A stretch of 64,000 nt of DNA, taken from assembly GCA_002722955.1 (NCBI GenBank), contig PBMZ01000183.1, positions 1 through 64,000 of the forward strand. The letters run 5' to 3'. The first letter of the stretch is position 1; each line of letters starts with the position of its first letter. A program made the position numbers and the translations under genes. The stretch is from Planctomycetaceae bacterium. Lineage in GTDB: Bacteria; Planctomycetota; Planctomycetia; Planctomycetales; Planctomycetaceae. Below the pieces are notes generated by a model, which was given only the letters and a program-made list of their open reading frames with translations, had not been told where the DNA came from and searched no databases. Below are positions 1-8,976 of this stretch, one piece after another.

Positions 1-66
1 GAACGGCACCATGTTTTCGTAGTCTTCTACGAAGTCGCCAGTCAGCATTAGGACTTTCTTCGACAT
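1..66 (-). CDS. DJ-1/PfpI family protein, N-terminal fragment
   Basis: The first 22 codons of a minus-strand gene run off the left edge. They read MSKKVLMLTGDFVEDYENMV and then PF, which matches the opening beta strand of DJ-1/PfpI (class I glutamine amidotransferase-like) proteins. A second ATG lies directly upstream at 69..67, so the protein may start with two methionines. A GAGGCG stretch just before it could serve as ribosome binding site. Family members act as deglycases, chaperones or proteases, and the fragment does not show which. The nucleophile Cys is outside the window. Confidence 0.7.
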   Translation of the reverse strand, partial: MSKKVLMLTGDFVEDYENMVPF

Positions 67-97
67 CATTCGCCTCGTTGTTTTGACGCAGGGTTTA

Positions 98-958
98 TTA
101 AACGAGCAACAGTTTCCCAAGTCGGCCGGCAATCAGCAATGCAGTGCCTAGCAAAAGCCACGCAAACCCTTTTCTCAATTGGCGACCTTTAAGCTTCATG
201 CCAATTTCTGATCCTAGCCGGGCTCCCGTTGTGCCTCCCACTAATAGCGCAAGCACAAGCCCGATCTCGACATTTTCATGCCAGGCATGAGCGATCGTGG
301 ATTGAATCGACAACAGCCACACGATCGTCATGCTGCTGACAATTGAGTCCTGGGTCCGAAAACCGAAAAGATAAACAAGTCCGGGCAAGAGAATCAGTCC
401 GCCACTGATCCCAAGCAACCCTGACATGAAACCAATGATCAGTCCAAACCATGCGAGCACTAATATGGACGCTCGGGCACGTCGCATCACTGGCAGCGAG
501 CAATATGGCGGTATCATGACGGCCGCCAACCAGCCCTTGCGGTTTCCATTTGCCGGCTGGCCCGATTCCCAAAGCGTCCAGATTCCCAACAACACTAACA
601 GCAGAAAGTAGATGATTAGGACACAGAATTCCGTCCACGGTACCGAGCGGCTGGGCAAGTTGATCTCGCCATAAGATTTTCCGAGTTCTAGAACCTGCGT
701 TCCCAAGATGACGCCGACAAGTAACCCGCCACCGACAATTAAAGGTAGCCGCAGTTCCTCGCCCCCAATTTTTCTAGCCAGCAGAGAAGTCGTCGCTGGC
801 CCGAGAACTTGGCAGGCCGTCGATCCGATGGCGACTTCGATCGGTACCTTGAGCGCAATGTTCAGAATTGGAACCAGCAAAAAGCCGCCTCCAACCCCGA
901 AAACGCCCGCAGCAAATCCAACCAGGGCACCAACCAATGCCGTCAATAGAATCGTCAA
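98..958 (-). CDS. TauE/SafE (DUF81) family membrane permease
   Basis: A 286-residue, very hydrophobic protein with about eight membrane segments. It is built of two similar halves, each opening with a Gly-rich helix (GFAAGVFGVGGGF near residue 15 and GFMSGLLGISGG near residue 177). This inverted duplication and Gly motif are typical of TauE/SafE permeases, which export sulfite, sulfoacetate or related small organic anions across the inner membrane. The substrate cannot be told from sequence, and no sulfur-metabolism gene is adjacent. It lies downstream of, and is transcribed away from, the secreted hydrolase at 1178, with about 220 bp between them. Confidence 0.85.
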   Translation of the reverse strand: MTILLTALVGALVGFAAGVFGVGGGFLLVPILNIALKVPIEVAIGSTACQVLGPATTSLLARKIGGEELRLPLIVGGGLLVGVILGTQVLELGKSYGEINLPSRSVPWTEFCVLIIYFLLLVLLGIWTLWESGQPANGNRKGWLAAVMIPPYCSLPVMRRARASILVLAWFGLIIGFMSGLLGISGGLILLPGLVYLFGFRTQDSIVSSMTIVWLLSIQSTIAHAWHENVEIGLVLALLVGGTTGARLGSEIGMKLKGRQLRKGFAWLLLGTALLIAGRLGKLLLV

Positions 959-1177
959 ACTCTCACACCTTCTGAGTGTATCAAATCCAGAGTGAGGCCA
1001 ACTTATTGAGACAACTGGCGAGAGGCAAGAGTCAGCGGCAAGTCACGACCGCGGAAGTCATGATTGCATCAATTGCGGCCAAGACATTTTATTTGCATAC
1101 TCAGCATGCTGTCGCAATCATGAACACTCGAAGAATCTGGTCGTAAGGACTCGCAATTCAGACACAAGGACTTTGCG

Positions 1178-2269
1178 ATGATTTACAGGTTGATATGTGC
1201 TGTTGCTTCTCTGTTCGCTGTCGCAAATTTGTTGTCGGCTGCGGACGTTGCCCCGAGCCGCTTTCCCGTCAGATGTGGCAGGCCCGATGTCTGGGTTCCT
1301 TACGCGTCATCGCAGCCGATTGACAAAGCGAACTCGAAGATTGATCGTCTGATTGTTGGCATTCATAGCAGCGGGTTTAACGCCGTGCAGTGCTTGAATG
1401 GAATTCGTCAAGCCGCCGCGAAAGTCAAAGGGGCAAGCGAATCCACGCTCATCGTCGCGCCGCAATTCCTTACTGTGGATAGCATCAAGCAACGGATTCC
1501 CGACAACATGATGTGCTGGCATGTGAGTCCCTATCGAGGCAGCTCGTTGGCGTGTATTGGTCCGGACAAGGACGACATCGCGTTTAGCTCACACAATGTC
1601 ATGGATCAATTGCTTGTGCATGTCGCGAACTTCGAGCGTTTTCCCAATCTCAAGACGGTCGTCGTTTGCGGGCACTCGGCTGGCGGCCAGATGACTCAAC
1701 GATATGCCATCACCTGTGCGGCTCGGATTCCTCTAGAACTCTCGCTGCGGTTTGTTCCTTCGGGGGCATCCTCGTACGCGTATCTCGACGAAAAGCGACC
1801 ACGGAAAAGTGGTAGTCGAGTCACCTTTCGAGCACTCGAGGGTGAGATGCTGAAGAAGTATCCGCATTACAATAAGTGGGGCTACGGACTGGATGAACGC
1901 TACCGAGCGTTTCGTCGAGCCAAGGAAGAGTATTACCGCAACCGCTATGCAACGCGACGAGTGCTTTATTTGTGCGGATCACAAGACAACGATCCCAAAG
2001 ATCGCTCGATGTCGACGAATTCCGCCGCGATGTTGCAGGGACGTCATCGACTAGAGCGAATGCAGTTGTTCTTCAAACATTTGATTGATGTGTATGGAGA
2101 AGACATCAAGAAGACTCACGCCATGGGAGTTTCACGCGGCGTTAATCACGACGAGTTCCGTTCGTATGCCTCGCGAGAAGCACTCAAGTTCCTGTTTGAT
2201 GATTCCAAAGTCGATTCCGACAAGGATGGAAAGACTGATTGGGAAGAGTGGCTCGCTGGTAGCGAGTGA
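1178..2269 (+). CDS. Secreted alpha/beta-hydrolase (esterase-like) with C-terminal calcium-binding motif
   Basis: A 363-residue protein with a signal peptide (about residues 1-21). The nucleophile elbow GHSAGG lies at residues 165-170, giving Ser167 as the likely catalytic serine after a hydrophobic strand (TVVVCG). A later GSQDNDP (acid) and VNHDEF (His) complete a plausible triad. The C-terminus DSDKDGKTDWEEWLAG resembles a single EF-hand/dockerin-type calcium loop. The overall class is an exported serine hydrolase resembling feruloyl or polyhydroxybutyrate esterases; the substrate is unknown. It stands alone, between a divergent permease and a convergent gspF. Confidence 0.75.
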   Translation: MIYRLICAVASLFAVANLLSAADVAPSRFPVRCGRPDVWVPYASSQPIDKANSKIDRLIVGIHSSGFNAVQCLNGIRQAAAKVKGASESTLIVAPQFLTVDSIKQRIPDNMMCWHVSPYRGSSLACIGPDKDDIAFSSHNVMDQLLVHVANFERFPNLKTVVVCGHSAGGQMTQRYAITCAARIPLELSLRFVPSGASSYAYLDEKRPRKSGSRVTFRALEGEMLKKYPHYNKWGYGLDERYRAFRRAKEEYYRNRYATRRVLYLCGSQDNDPKDRSMSTNSAAMLQGRHRLERMQLFFKHLIDVYGEDIKKTHAMGVSRGVNHDEFRSYASREALKFLFDDSKVDSDKDGKTDWEEWLAGSE

Positions 2270-2288
2270 GAACAACTCGTCGAGGCCA

Positions 2289-3509
2289 CTAACCACCAGC
2301 AGCAAATAACGCCATAAAGAACGCTAGATATACATAGCCGACGATGCCGCCGACGGTGATGATGGTTGCTGGCTCGATTAGTTTGCCGAGTTGTTTGATG
2401 GTAGCTTGCAGGCGTTTTTCGTGGAACTTTGTTACTTGCTCTAAGACATCGTCCAAGTCGCCTGTTGATTCTCCGATCGCGACCATGCGGGACAGCATTG
2501 GCATGAAGGCGTGTTTTTCGGCGAGTGGCTGTGAGAGGCTGCCGCCTTCGATGACGATCTCTCGGGCTGCGGCTACTCGTTCGGCCAGGTGTTTGTTGCC
2601 GTGTAAAGCTTCTACCGTGATCAATGCTTCGCTCAGCGTGATGCCGCTGCGGATCATTACGGCCATTGAGCTGGCGAACGTTACCGTACCGCCGAGACGT
2701 AGTACCGTGCCCAGTATCGGGATTCGCAATGACCAGCGATCAATGAATTCTCGACCGGGTGGCCAGCGGTAGGTCATAAAGGTAGCGATTAGCGCGAACA
2801 CGATCAGCACGCCGACTGTGAGGCCGTGGACGCGAATCCAGGTCGAGACGTCCATCAGTGATTGCGTTAACGCCGGAAGTTTTCGTCCGATTGACGAGAG
2901 GAACTTTTGCAGTTCGGGAATCACGAACACGACTAGATAGCCGGCAATCAAGACCGCGGCAGTGCCCACGAACGCAGGATAGGCCATCGCTGTGCGAACG
3001 TTCGACATGTTTTCTCGCCGTGATGTCATTTGCACGGCGGCGCGGTCTAGCACCAGATCCAAGTTTCCGGTCGATTCGCCAACGCGGACTAACTGCACCA
3101 CAATCGGAGGAAAACAGGAGTGACGCTGCATCGAATCAGCCAGCGAGTCGCCGTCTTGAATGTCGTCGCTGAGTTGTTCGCAGATCTTTCGCAATGACTT
3201 GGAAGTGGTTTGCTCGGCAACCGTTTGAATAGACTGCAGCAATCCGATTCCACTGCGCAGCAAAACGGCCAATTGCTCTAAGGCGATTTCCACCGTCATA
3301 CTGCGTGGCGGCAGTGAGTTCAGCGGATTTGCAACGTTTAATCCACCGGCGGCGAGCCCAACTTCTGTCTCAGCCGTGAAGCTCACCAGCTTGTCGCCGC
3401 GCGATTCGAGTTGCGAACGCAGAGCGGCGGCAGAGTCCGCGGCGACTCGCCCGCGTTGCATCTTTCCAGAATCGTCTCGTGCAAGGTAACTGTACTCGGG
3501 CATCACCAT
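2289..3509 (-). CDS. gspF: Type II secretion / type IV pilus inner-membrane platform protein GspF/PilC
   Basis: 406 residues with the classic duplicated GspF domain: two cytoplasmic helical bundles (about 70-190 and 275-390), each followed by membrane helices. Conserved signatures appear in both halves (VRVGESTGNLD and VAIGESTGDLDDVLEQ). It anchors the ATPase to the pseudopilus machinery in the inner membrane. Its start overlaps the end of gspE by 7 bp, so the two are probably translationally coupled. An alternative start two codons downstream (MPEYSYLA) would remove the overlap. It is the last gene of the minus-strand operon. Confidence 0.93.
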   Translation of the reverse strand: MVMPEYSYLARDDSGKMQRGRVAADSAAALRSQLESRGDKLVSFTAETEVGLAAGGLNVANPLNSLPPRSMTVEIALEQLAVLLRSGIGLLQSIQTVAEQTTSKSLRKICEQLSDDIQDGDSLADSMQRHSCFPPIVVQLVRVGESTGNLDLVLDRAAVQMTSRRENMSNVRTAMAYPAFVGTAAVLIAGYLVVFVIPELQKFLSSIGRKLPALTQSLMDVSTWIRVHGLTVGVLIVFALIATFMTYRWPPGREFIDRWSLRIPILGTVLRLGGTVTFASSMAVMIRSGITLSEALITVEALHGNKHLAERVAAAREIVIEGGSLSQPLAEKHAFMPMLSRMVAIGESTGDLDDVLEQVTKFHEKRLQATIKQLGKLIEPATIITVGGIVGYVYLAFFMALFAAGG

Positions 3510-5053
3510 ACCACCACGGCCTTGATGACCTCTTCGTATGTTGTAATGCCCGCGAACAACTTGTCGACAGCATCATCCATCAGCAACGCACGATCTCGCT
3601 CGCGCGCGTTGCTGATTAAATCTTCTTCGCCCGCCCCGCTTGAGATCAATCGCGAGACGTCTTCGTCGCAGTCGAAAAGTTCGATCAGCGCGACTCGACC
3701 AATGAAACCGCTGCCAGCACAGTAAACACAGCCACGAGCATCATAGATCGTCGCGCCCGCCGCATCCGTTCGGCCGAGAAATGTTGCTTCCTCGGCCGCT
3801 AAAGGACGCGGCATTCGGCAGTGAGTGCAAAGTTGTCTCACCAACCGTTGAGCCACCGCTAACCTTAAAGTCGCGGCAATCAAGAACCGCTGCAAACCCA
3901 TGTCCGCCAAACGTGTCACGACGCCAGCGGCAGTGTTGGTGTGCAATGTGCTGAATACAAGGTGACCGGTCAAAGAAGCCTTGGCCGCGATCTCGGCAGT
4001 TTCGAGGTCGCGGATTTCACCGATCATCACGACGTCCGGGTCGTGCCGCAGGATGCTTCGTAGAGCTTTGGCGAAACCGATCTTGTCCGCCGAGTCGACT
4101 TGGACCTGCGAGACCTCGGGCATCTCATATTCGATGGGGTCTTCGACTGTAATCACATTGCCGCTGTCTGTGCGGAGCAACTCGCCGATCGCTGCGTATA
4201 GCGTCGTGCTCTTGCCGCTGCCGGTTGGTCCGGTCAATAACACCATTCCATGCGGTCGCGTGATCGCTCGCTTGAAGACGGACAGATCCGCGTCGCTCAT
4301 ACCGAGTTTGCTCAGGCTAATTGATCCGGCCAGTCCGCCAAGTAGCCGCATCGTCACTCGCTCGCCGAAACGCGTGGGCAACGTGGCGACGCGGATGTCG
4401 ATCTTTGTTTGATCAGGCCCCATCCGGTTCGAGAAGCGACCGTCCTGCGGTGCTCGTTTTTCGGCGATGTCCAATCCGGCCAAAACCTTGATCCGGCTAA
4501 CAACGGCACCGTGCATGTCGAGCGGTATCTCGGAGACCACGTCCAGGTTGCCGTCAACGCGGAGCTTCGCCACGAGCACTGTTTCATTGGGGACAAGGTG
4601 AATGTCCGATGCGTTGCGAAGCGCGGCGGCTTGCAAGAGTTGATCGCAGATCGCCACCGCGTCTTCGGATTCGACGCCTTGCGTGTTGCGGGACCGGCCT
4701 CTCGACGAGGACACGCTGCCGTAGACTCGCTTTAACGCTCGCCGCAAGCTTTCCGGGTCCGCGACAACTAAGTTGAGTTCTTCGTCGAATACTTGTTTCA
4801 ATTGCCGTTGCGTCGCGACGTCTTCGATGTCCGCGCAAACTATCACGACCTCGCCATTGAGGCGGCAGATCGGCAGGACTTCTTTCCGCAAAGCCAGGGT
4901 TGCTGGAACGCTCAGCGCCACGCCGGGATCAACGCGAACTTCATCCATGACGAGTGGTTCGTCAGGGTTCGACGCGAACTGCTCGCCGTTGGGAGCAGCA
5001 GTTGGTGCTTCATCGTCCGGCTGTGCGGGCGTTGTGTCATCGTGTTGCAGCAA
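3503..5053 (-). CDS. gspE: Type II secretion / type IV pilus assembly ATPase GspE/PilB
   Basis: 516 residues. Walker A (GPTGSGKST) is at 275-282, an Asp box (ASDIHLVP) near 148, and Walker B with the following Asp/His boxes (DPDVVMIGEIRDLETAEIA) at 338-356. A tetracysteine zinc motif (CTHC...CVYC, about 405-447) is diagnostic of GspE/PulE/PilB rather than the retraction ATPase PilT. It hydrolyses ATP on the cytoplasmic face to drive pseudopilus assembly. The first 40 residues are acidic and low complexity. It is separated from the upstream operon genes by a palindromic repeat (5106-5200). Confidence 0.94.
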   Translation of the reverse strand: MLQHDDTTPAQPDDEAPTAAPNGEQFASNPDEPLVMDEVRVDPGVALSVPATLALRKEVLPICRLNGEVVIVCADIEDVATQRQLKQVFDEELNLVVADPESLRRALKRVYGSVSSSRGRSRNTQGVESEDAVAICDQLLQAAALRNASDIHLVPNETVLVAKLRVDGNLDVVSEIPLDMHGAVVSRIKVLAGLDIAEKRAPQDGRFSNRMGPDQTKIDIRVATLPTRFGERVTMRLLGGLAGSISLSKLGMSDADLSVFKRAITRPHGMVLLTGPTGSGKSTTLYAAIGELLRTDSGNVITVEDPIEYEMPEVSQVQVDSADKIGFAKALRSILRHDPDVVMIGEIRDLETAEIAAKASLTGHLVFSTLHTNTAAGVVTRLADMGLQRFLIAATLRLAVAQRLVRQLCTHCRMPRPLAAEEATFLGRTDAAGATIYDARGCVYCAGSGFIGRVALIELFDCDEDVSRLISSGAGEEDLISNARERDRALLMDDAVDKLFAGITTYEEVIKAVVVW

Positions 5054-5105
5054 GATGCCCGCTCCTGAGGTGAATCAATAAGGAAGGCGGCAGATTTAAA
5101 TCTAC

Positions 5106-5200
5106 CCGCCCCTGAGTTTATCTCAGGGGTTCTCGCGTCTTTGCACTAAGGACAAGTAGTGCAAAGACGCGAGAACCCCCGACGTAAAGTCGGGGGCGGT
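5106..5200. repeat. Palindromic repeat family A, intact copy 1
   Basis: Three hairpins in a row. CCCCTGAG/CTCAGGGG is at 5109-5129. A perfect 19-bp inverted repeat (arms 5130-5148 and 5157-5175, 8-nt loop) sits in the middle. CCCCCGAC/GTCGGGGG is at 5176-5196. The whole element is nearly self-complementary. It lies in the 205-bp gap between the GspM-like gene and gspE inside the operon. Further copies are at 8977-9170 and 53024-53113. It contains no ORF and looks like a MITE- or REP-like element that could also fold in the operon mRNA. Confidence 0.85.
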
Positions 5201-5258
5201 CTGCCGTATGCCTAAGACAAGAAGATTCCTCTGCCTTTTACGAATTGAACTGCCCCAC

Positions 5259-5933
5259 CTAAACCATTATCGTCAAATACCAAATCCGATTCTGACTCCT
5301 TCCACTAGCTGCTTCTAACTCCAACCGCTCCATCTCCAGCGACAACGTTACGATGTTTTGATGATCCTCCGCCAACGCTTCCAAGGCTTGCCGGACGTCT
5401 TCGAAGCGGCCGGACAGTTTTAGCCGGTAAACCACTCGATGAATGTCTTTGGACAGATTCTTCGCAGTTTGACCACTCTTGTCATCCACAAGCAGCGAGA
5501 CAAGCGTCTTCACATTGCCACGTGCCTTTTCGAACGAAGCATTGTCAGGCAGGCTCGCTAAGATTCGTAGCCGGTGATCTCCAAGAAGCCGCGTGACGTT
5601 TTGAATCGCCGCGACCGGAAGCGAGGGGCTTAGCAACTCCTCGCGCATCGCCGTTACGTGTTGGATCGAAACGTCTTGCCTTTGTTGTTCTTGGTCAAGC
5701 TCCGCGTTCAATTCGCGTTGGGCTTTGCGTGAATTCGCACGCGCCTCGAAGATTTCGGCAAGTTCATGTTCGGTATCGTGCTGGCTTTTCGAGAGTGTAT
5801 CGAGCCGCGTTCTCGCTCGGCGCAGGGCATCCTGTTGCGGCGAGTTGAAAGCATAGCCGTACACAATCAGCACCAACGCCACAGGCGCCAGCATGATGAT
5901 CTTGCTTGGGGCTTGCTTTTGCGTACTTGTCAT
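5259..5933 (-). CDS. GspM/PilO-like bitopic membrane protein of the secretion operon
   Basis: 224 residues: a short cytoplasmic tail, one membrane segment (about 14-28, IIMLAPVALVLIVYGYAF), a periplasmic coiled coil (about 35-95), and a C-terminal alpha/beta part. This layout is that of PilO/GspM proteins, which pair with PilN/GspL to link the pseudopilus to the cytoplasmic ATPase. Its start overlaps the stop of the preceding gene by 4 bp (ATGA). Sequence identity to known GspM is not obvious by eye, so the call rests on topology and position. Confidence 0.6.
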   Translation of the reverse strand: MTSTQKQAPSKIIMLAPVALVLIVYGYAFNSPQQDALRRARTRLDTLSKSQHDTEHELAEIFEARANSRKAQRELNAELDQEQQRQDVSIQHVTAMREELLSPSLPVAAIQNVTRLLGDHRLRILASLPDNASFEKARGNVKTLVSLLVDDKSGQTAKNLSKDIHRVVYRLKLSGRFEDVRQALEALAEDHQNIVTLSLEMERLELEAASGRSQNRIWYLTIMV

Positions 5934-7375
5934 TTCTTCACCAACTTTGAATCAGTCGCCAGCGAGCGTTTGACTTTCGGGACCTGGTCCGTGACTTCCA
6001 TCTTGATCTCGAATTGAATTAACGATTGGGCGTTGCGTTCTGTCCGGGCCGGGTGAACTCGCCAACCGTGCGGTGAGGCCAGTTGTTCGAGACGCGAAGC
6101 AAATACCGTGACGTCACCCGCTACGACCGCGACTCCATGCACGGTCGCCGACTGTTGATCGCTCTTGATTTCGCGAACCCAGCAGTCTCCGGTGTAGGAT
6201 TCGGACAACGCCGTGAGCATCTTTGGCCAGCGATTGCGACCAAACTGCTGCATCCGCGTCGCTTGCTCCAAGTCTTGCTCGAACCGATCGTTTCGCGACC
6301 GAAGTGCGGTTAGTTGTTTTTGTAATTCTTCGACGCGTTCTTCAAGGGCCGATTGCGACTTCTTGTCCGCCGCCAGCGTTTGCCGTTGTTGTTCGAATTG
6401 ATCCACTTGGGCCGTGACTGCTGACAGGTTCTTCCCGACAGCTTTGTGCAAAACAAAACACCCGACGGCCACCATGACCGCCAGCACCGTCGAGATGGCG
6501 ATCGCTCGACGGTCGGACATCGGCGGCGTTTCAGCGGCGACGCCCGGTAACTTGTTCGCCTCGTCGTCTTGCTTCGCCATCACGCCGGCTGCTGCGGCGA
6601 GCGCCCAGTTTGTGTGCAGGTTTCCGCTTCGCGCGACTTCGGAAGATAAGTCAAGATGCCAGTCATCCGGCGCGTTGAGATCTTCGGGCAAGAAGCCATC
6701 GGAGATCCAAGAGAGTGTCTCCCCTTCAACGCGGGTATCCTCGGTCCAATCGGCTAATTGCGAGCGGGTTCGCTGAGTACTGATATTGCCAAGCGACAAG
6801 ACATCGACGACGCCCGTGCCACAACCAAGCACGGCGACAGTCGTATCGCCAAAAGATTGAATGACTCGCCATGTTTGGTCGTTTTGTGCCAACTCACCTG
6901 GAAGCCGCGCGATCGCGGGGTGAGCCATGCCGCCCCACTTGCCGCCGAACTGCGTGACAGTTCGTTGTACATCTTGCCACTGGCTGGTCGGGATCTGAGT
7001 GACCCACCAACGATGATCGCCGTTGTTGTCGGGAGGCAACTTCCGCGTGCCGATCTTCGACTCGAACGCGGGGATTCCGGAATAGTCTTCTGCTTCCAGA
7101 GTCAGTGCTTGCTCGAGTTCCTCGCTACTCAACATTCCCGCCGCGTCCGGAGCCAACGGAACAACGCCCGTCCAAAAGTCGGCGCACAGCACCCACACGT
7201 CACCGGTCTTTTTCGGACCAAGTCGCAGTGCGGAATCCGTGAGTCCCGCAAGCGACTCAGACTCGATCCGGTCACGTCGCCAGATTTCATTCACTTGAAG
7301 TTGCCGCCGGCTTGCGATGTCAATGCGAACCAGTTGGCTTTCAAGGATGACGATTAGGGTTAACTGTTTGGACAT
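5930..7375 (-). CDS. GspL / PilM-PilN-like assembly protein
   Basis: 481 residues. The N-terminal ~270 residues look like the actin-like cytoplasmic domain of GspL/PilM (opening MSKQLTLIVILESQLVRIDI). A membrane segment follows at about 293-311, then a coiled coil rich in Gln/Glu (about 320-370), and a compact C-terminal domain like PilN/GspL. Such proteins recruit the GspE ATPase and bind GspM/PilO. Gene order (pilins, this gene, GspM-like, GspE, GspF) supports the assignment. Fusion of PilM-like and PilN-like parts is the normal state in GspL. Confidence 0.62.
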   Translation of the reverse strand: MSKQLTLIVILESQLVRIDIASRRQLQVNEIWRRDRIESESLAGLTDSALRLGPKKTGDVWVLCADFWTGVVPLAPDAAGMLSSEELEQALTLEAEDYSGIPAFESKIGTRKLPPDNNGDHRWWVTQIPTSQWQDVQRTVTQFGGKWGGMAHPAIARLPGELAQNDQTWRVIQSFGDTTVAVLGCGTGVVDVLSLGNISTQRTRSQLADWTEDTRVEGETLSWISDGFLPEDLNAPDDWHLDLSSEVARSGNLHTNWALAAAAGVMAKQDDEANKLPGVAAETPPMSDRRAIAISTVLAVMVAVGCFVLHKAVGKNLSAVTAQVDQFEQQRQTLAADKKSQSALEERVEELQKQLTALRSRNDRFEQDLEQATRMQQFGRNRWPKMLTALSESYTGDCWVREIKSDQQSATVHGVAVVAGDVTVFASRLEQLASPHGWRVHPARTERNAQSLIQFEIKMEVTDQVPKVKRSLATDSKLVKK

Positions 7376-7385
7376 GTCGGACTCA

Positions 7386-8339
7386 TTAATTCGGCAAACG
7401 CAGTACGACCTCGGAGTTCATTCCGGGTTGAATGGCAACTTGACGGACAAGTGATTCGGCAACAATCGTTTCATTCGGACTGGTCCCCGTAACCTTCAAC
7501 GCTCGGACAGCCCGCGTCCCACAAACCAACGACGAAATCACGCCGCCGAATCCTGGAGTACCACCGGCGGAAACATCCACGCCTCTAATGACTACGGGTA
7601 CTCCATCCTCCGGACCGTAGACTCGAACAACAACGCTTTCACCACTGTTCAATGATGGTGGAGTCGAACCATCGGCCATGGTGACACGAACTGGCAATGC
7701 ACCTTGATACCGATTCGGCTCAAATAGTCCGTTCGGCAAACTGAGATCGCGTGTATATGCAATGTTGAGTGTTGGTTCATCAATGGCGCCATTTGAACCG
7801 CCAGAGACAACTCCAGCAATCTCTGAACCATCAACTGCTGGAACATTGTTGGGATTGAAGTAAAACATAGGTCTGCCGTAGCCATCACGGATCGCATTTG
7901 ATCCAGGTGCGAGGGTTAGGTACGGCCCGCGCCAACCTGCTGCAACAAGTAGTTGCTGTTCAGTTCTCGCAGACTCGTCTTCGCTTGTGTTCGGATCATC
8001 AAAAGCTGTGATCCCGAATGGCTGAATGCCACTGTTGTTCCAGAGCTCAATAGCCTGCGTTTCTCGTGTCGCACCAATCGCCTTGGGCAAACGCCCGATA
8101 TCGGCAATAAATCCTGAGTAGGTAAGGCCGTCTCCAGTCTTGTTGCCAGCCAAGAAGGCATCCTCGATAGCCGTCAGTGTTTTTTGCGAGGCCTGGTAGC
8201 GCGCTTGATCGGCGATCGGTTGCAAAGATCGTACAGCCACGCCAGCCAGAACGGCTAAGATTGCTAAGACGACGACAAGCTCGACCAATGTCAAACCACG
8301 ACGACGTCGTTTCGAGTTATCGCAACGTGAAGGCGACAT
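7386..8339 (-). CDS. Prepilin-type pseudopilin, large
   Basis: 317 residues with a type IV prepilin leader (KRRRRG followed by LTLVELVVVLAILAVLAGVA). The prepilin peptidase site is Gly/Leu, with the conserved Glu at +5 of the mature protein. The rest is a large periplasmic domain unlike the compact GspG fold, so it may be a minor pseudopilin (GspH/I/J/K class) or a planctomycete-specific pilin. An AGGAG ribosome site lies 9 nt before the ATG. The first 23 bp overlap the end of the preceding pilin gene. No prepilin peptidase gene is present in the window. Confidence 0.85.
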   Translation of the reverse strand: MSPSRCDNSKRRRRGLTLVELVVVLAILAVLAGVAVRSLQPIADQARYQASQKTLTAIEDAFLAGNKTGDGLTYSGFIADIGRLPKAIGATRETQAIELWNNSGIQPFGITAFDDPNTSEDESARTEQQLLVAAGWRGPYLTLAPGSNAIRDGYGRPMFYFNPNNVPAVDGSEIAGVVSGGSNGAIDEPTLNIAYTRDLSLPNGLFEPNRYQGALPVRVTMADGSTPPSLNSGESVVVRVYGPEDGVPVVIRGVDVSAGGTPGFGGVISSLVCGTRAVRALKVTGTSPNETIVAESLVRQVAIQPGMNSEVVLRLPN

Positions 8340-8913
8340 ACAAATCGTCTCCTGAAGCGACAGCGCCGGACATCAGTTCCTGCGATGACGTCGACTCAAG
8401 AATGTCAAACACTCCATCTGGTCCGGCGGAAACAATGCGAAGTTGACGCGAATTTCCGACTGGCGCCGCTTCCTGAATCACAAACGGACGAAGCCACGGA
8501 TCAAGCACAGCCGGATCATCGTCTGTGCCGTAGGCAGCCGTGTAATCTACAGCCGTGCTTCCCGTTACCGTATATCTGCCACTTTGCTCAAGGTAGGGTC
8601 CATTCCAACCCAAGGTCGAGTCCGGGACATTCGGGTTAAATACTTCGAGGTTGCTGCTCCGTGGATCAATCAAATCGACAATTTGAATCCGTGGGTTGGC
8701 GGACAGAATAGGATCATACTTGCAATCATTCCAGAATTGTAAAACAGCATCGCGGACCTCAACCAAAGACGAACGTCCCGCTGTGCCGCGAGCGTCTTCG
8801 GTGGTCGAAACAAACTGCGGAATAACAAGCCCCGCAAGCGCCACCAAGATCGCCATCACGACAACCAACTCAACGAGCGTCACTGCTCTTCGATTTGACC
8901 GATTGATTCGCAT
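8317..8913 (-). CDS. Prepilin-type pseudopilin, GspG-like
   Basis: About 198 residues from the ATG at 8913 (MRINRSNRRA). That ATG puts the leader at the usual short length; an in-frame ATG at 8976 would add 21 unlikely residues. The leader reads NRRA followed by VTLVELVVVMAILVALAGLV. The processing site is therefore Ala/Val rather than Gly/Phe, which prepilin peptidases tolerate less well. The downstream repeat of 'PW/LDPWLRPF' and the late 'VSAGPDG' resemble the calcium-site end of GspG major pseudopilins. Second gene of the operon. Confidence 0.82.
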   Translation of the reverse strand: MRINRSNRRAVTLVELVVVMAILVALAGLVIPQFVSTTEDARGTAGRSSLVEVRDAVLQFWNDCKYDPILSANPRIQIVDLIDPRSSNLEVFNPNVPDSTLGWNGPYLEQSGRYTVTGSTAVDYTAAYGTDDDPAVLDPWLRPFVIQEAAPVGNSRQLRIVSAGPDGVFDILESTSSQELMSGAVASGDDLYVAFTLR

Positions 8914-8976
8914 CGTCTGTTTGACTCTTACGTGCATTTGATGGAGGCGGCAAGGCGTCCGACAGATGAAAACCAC

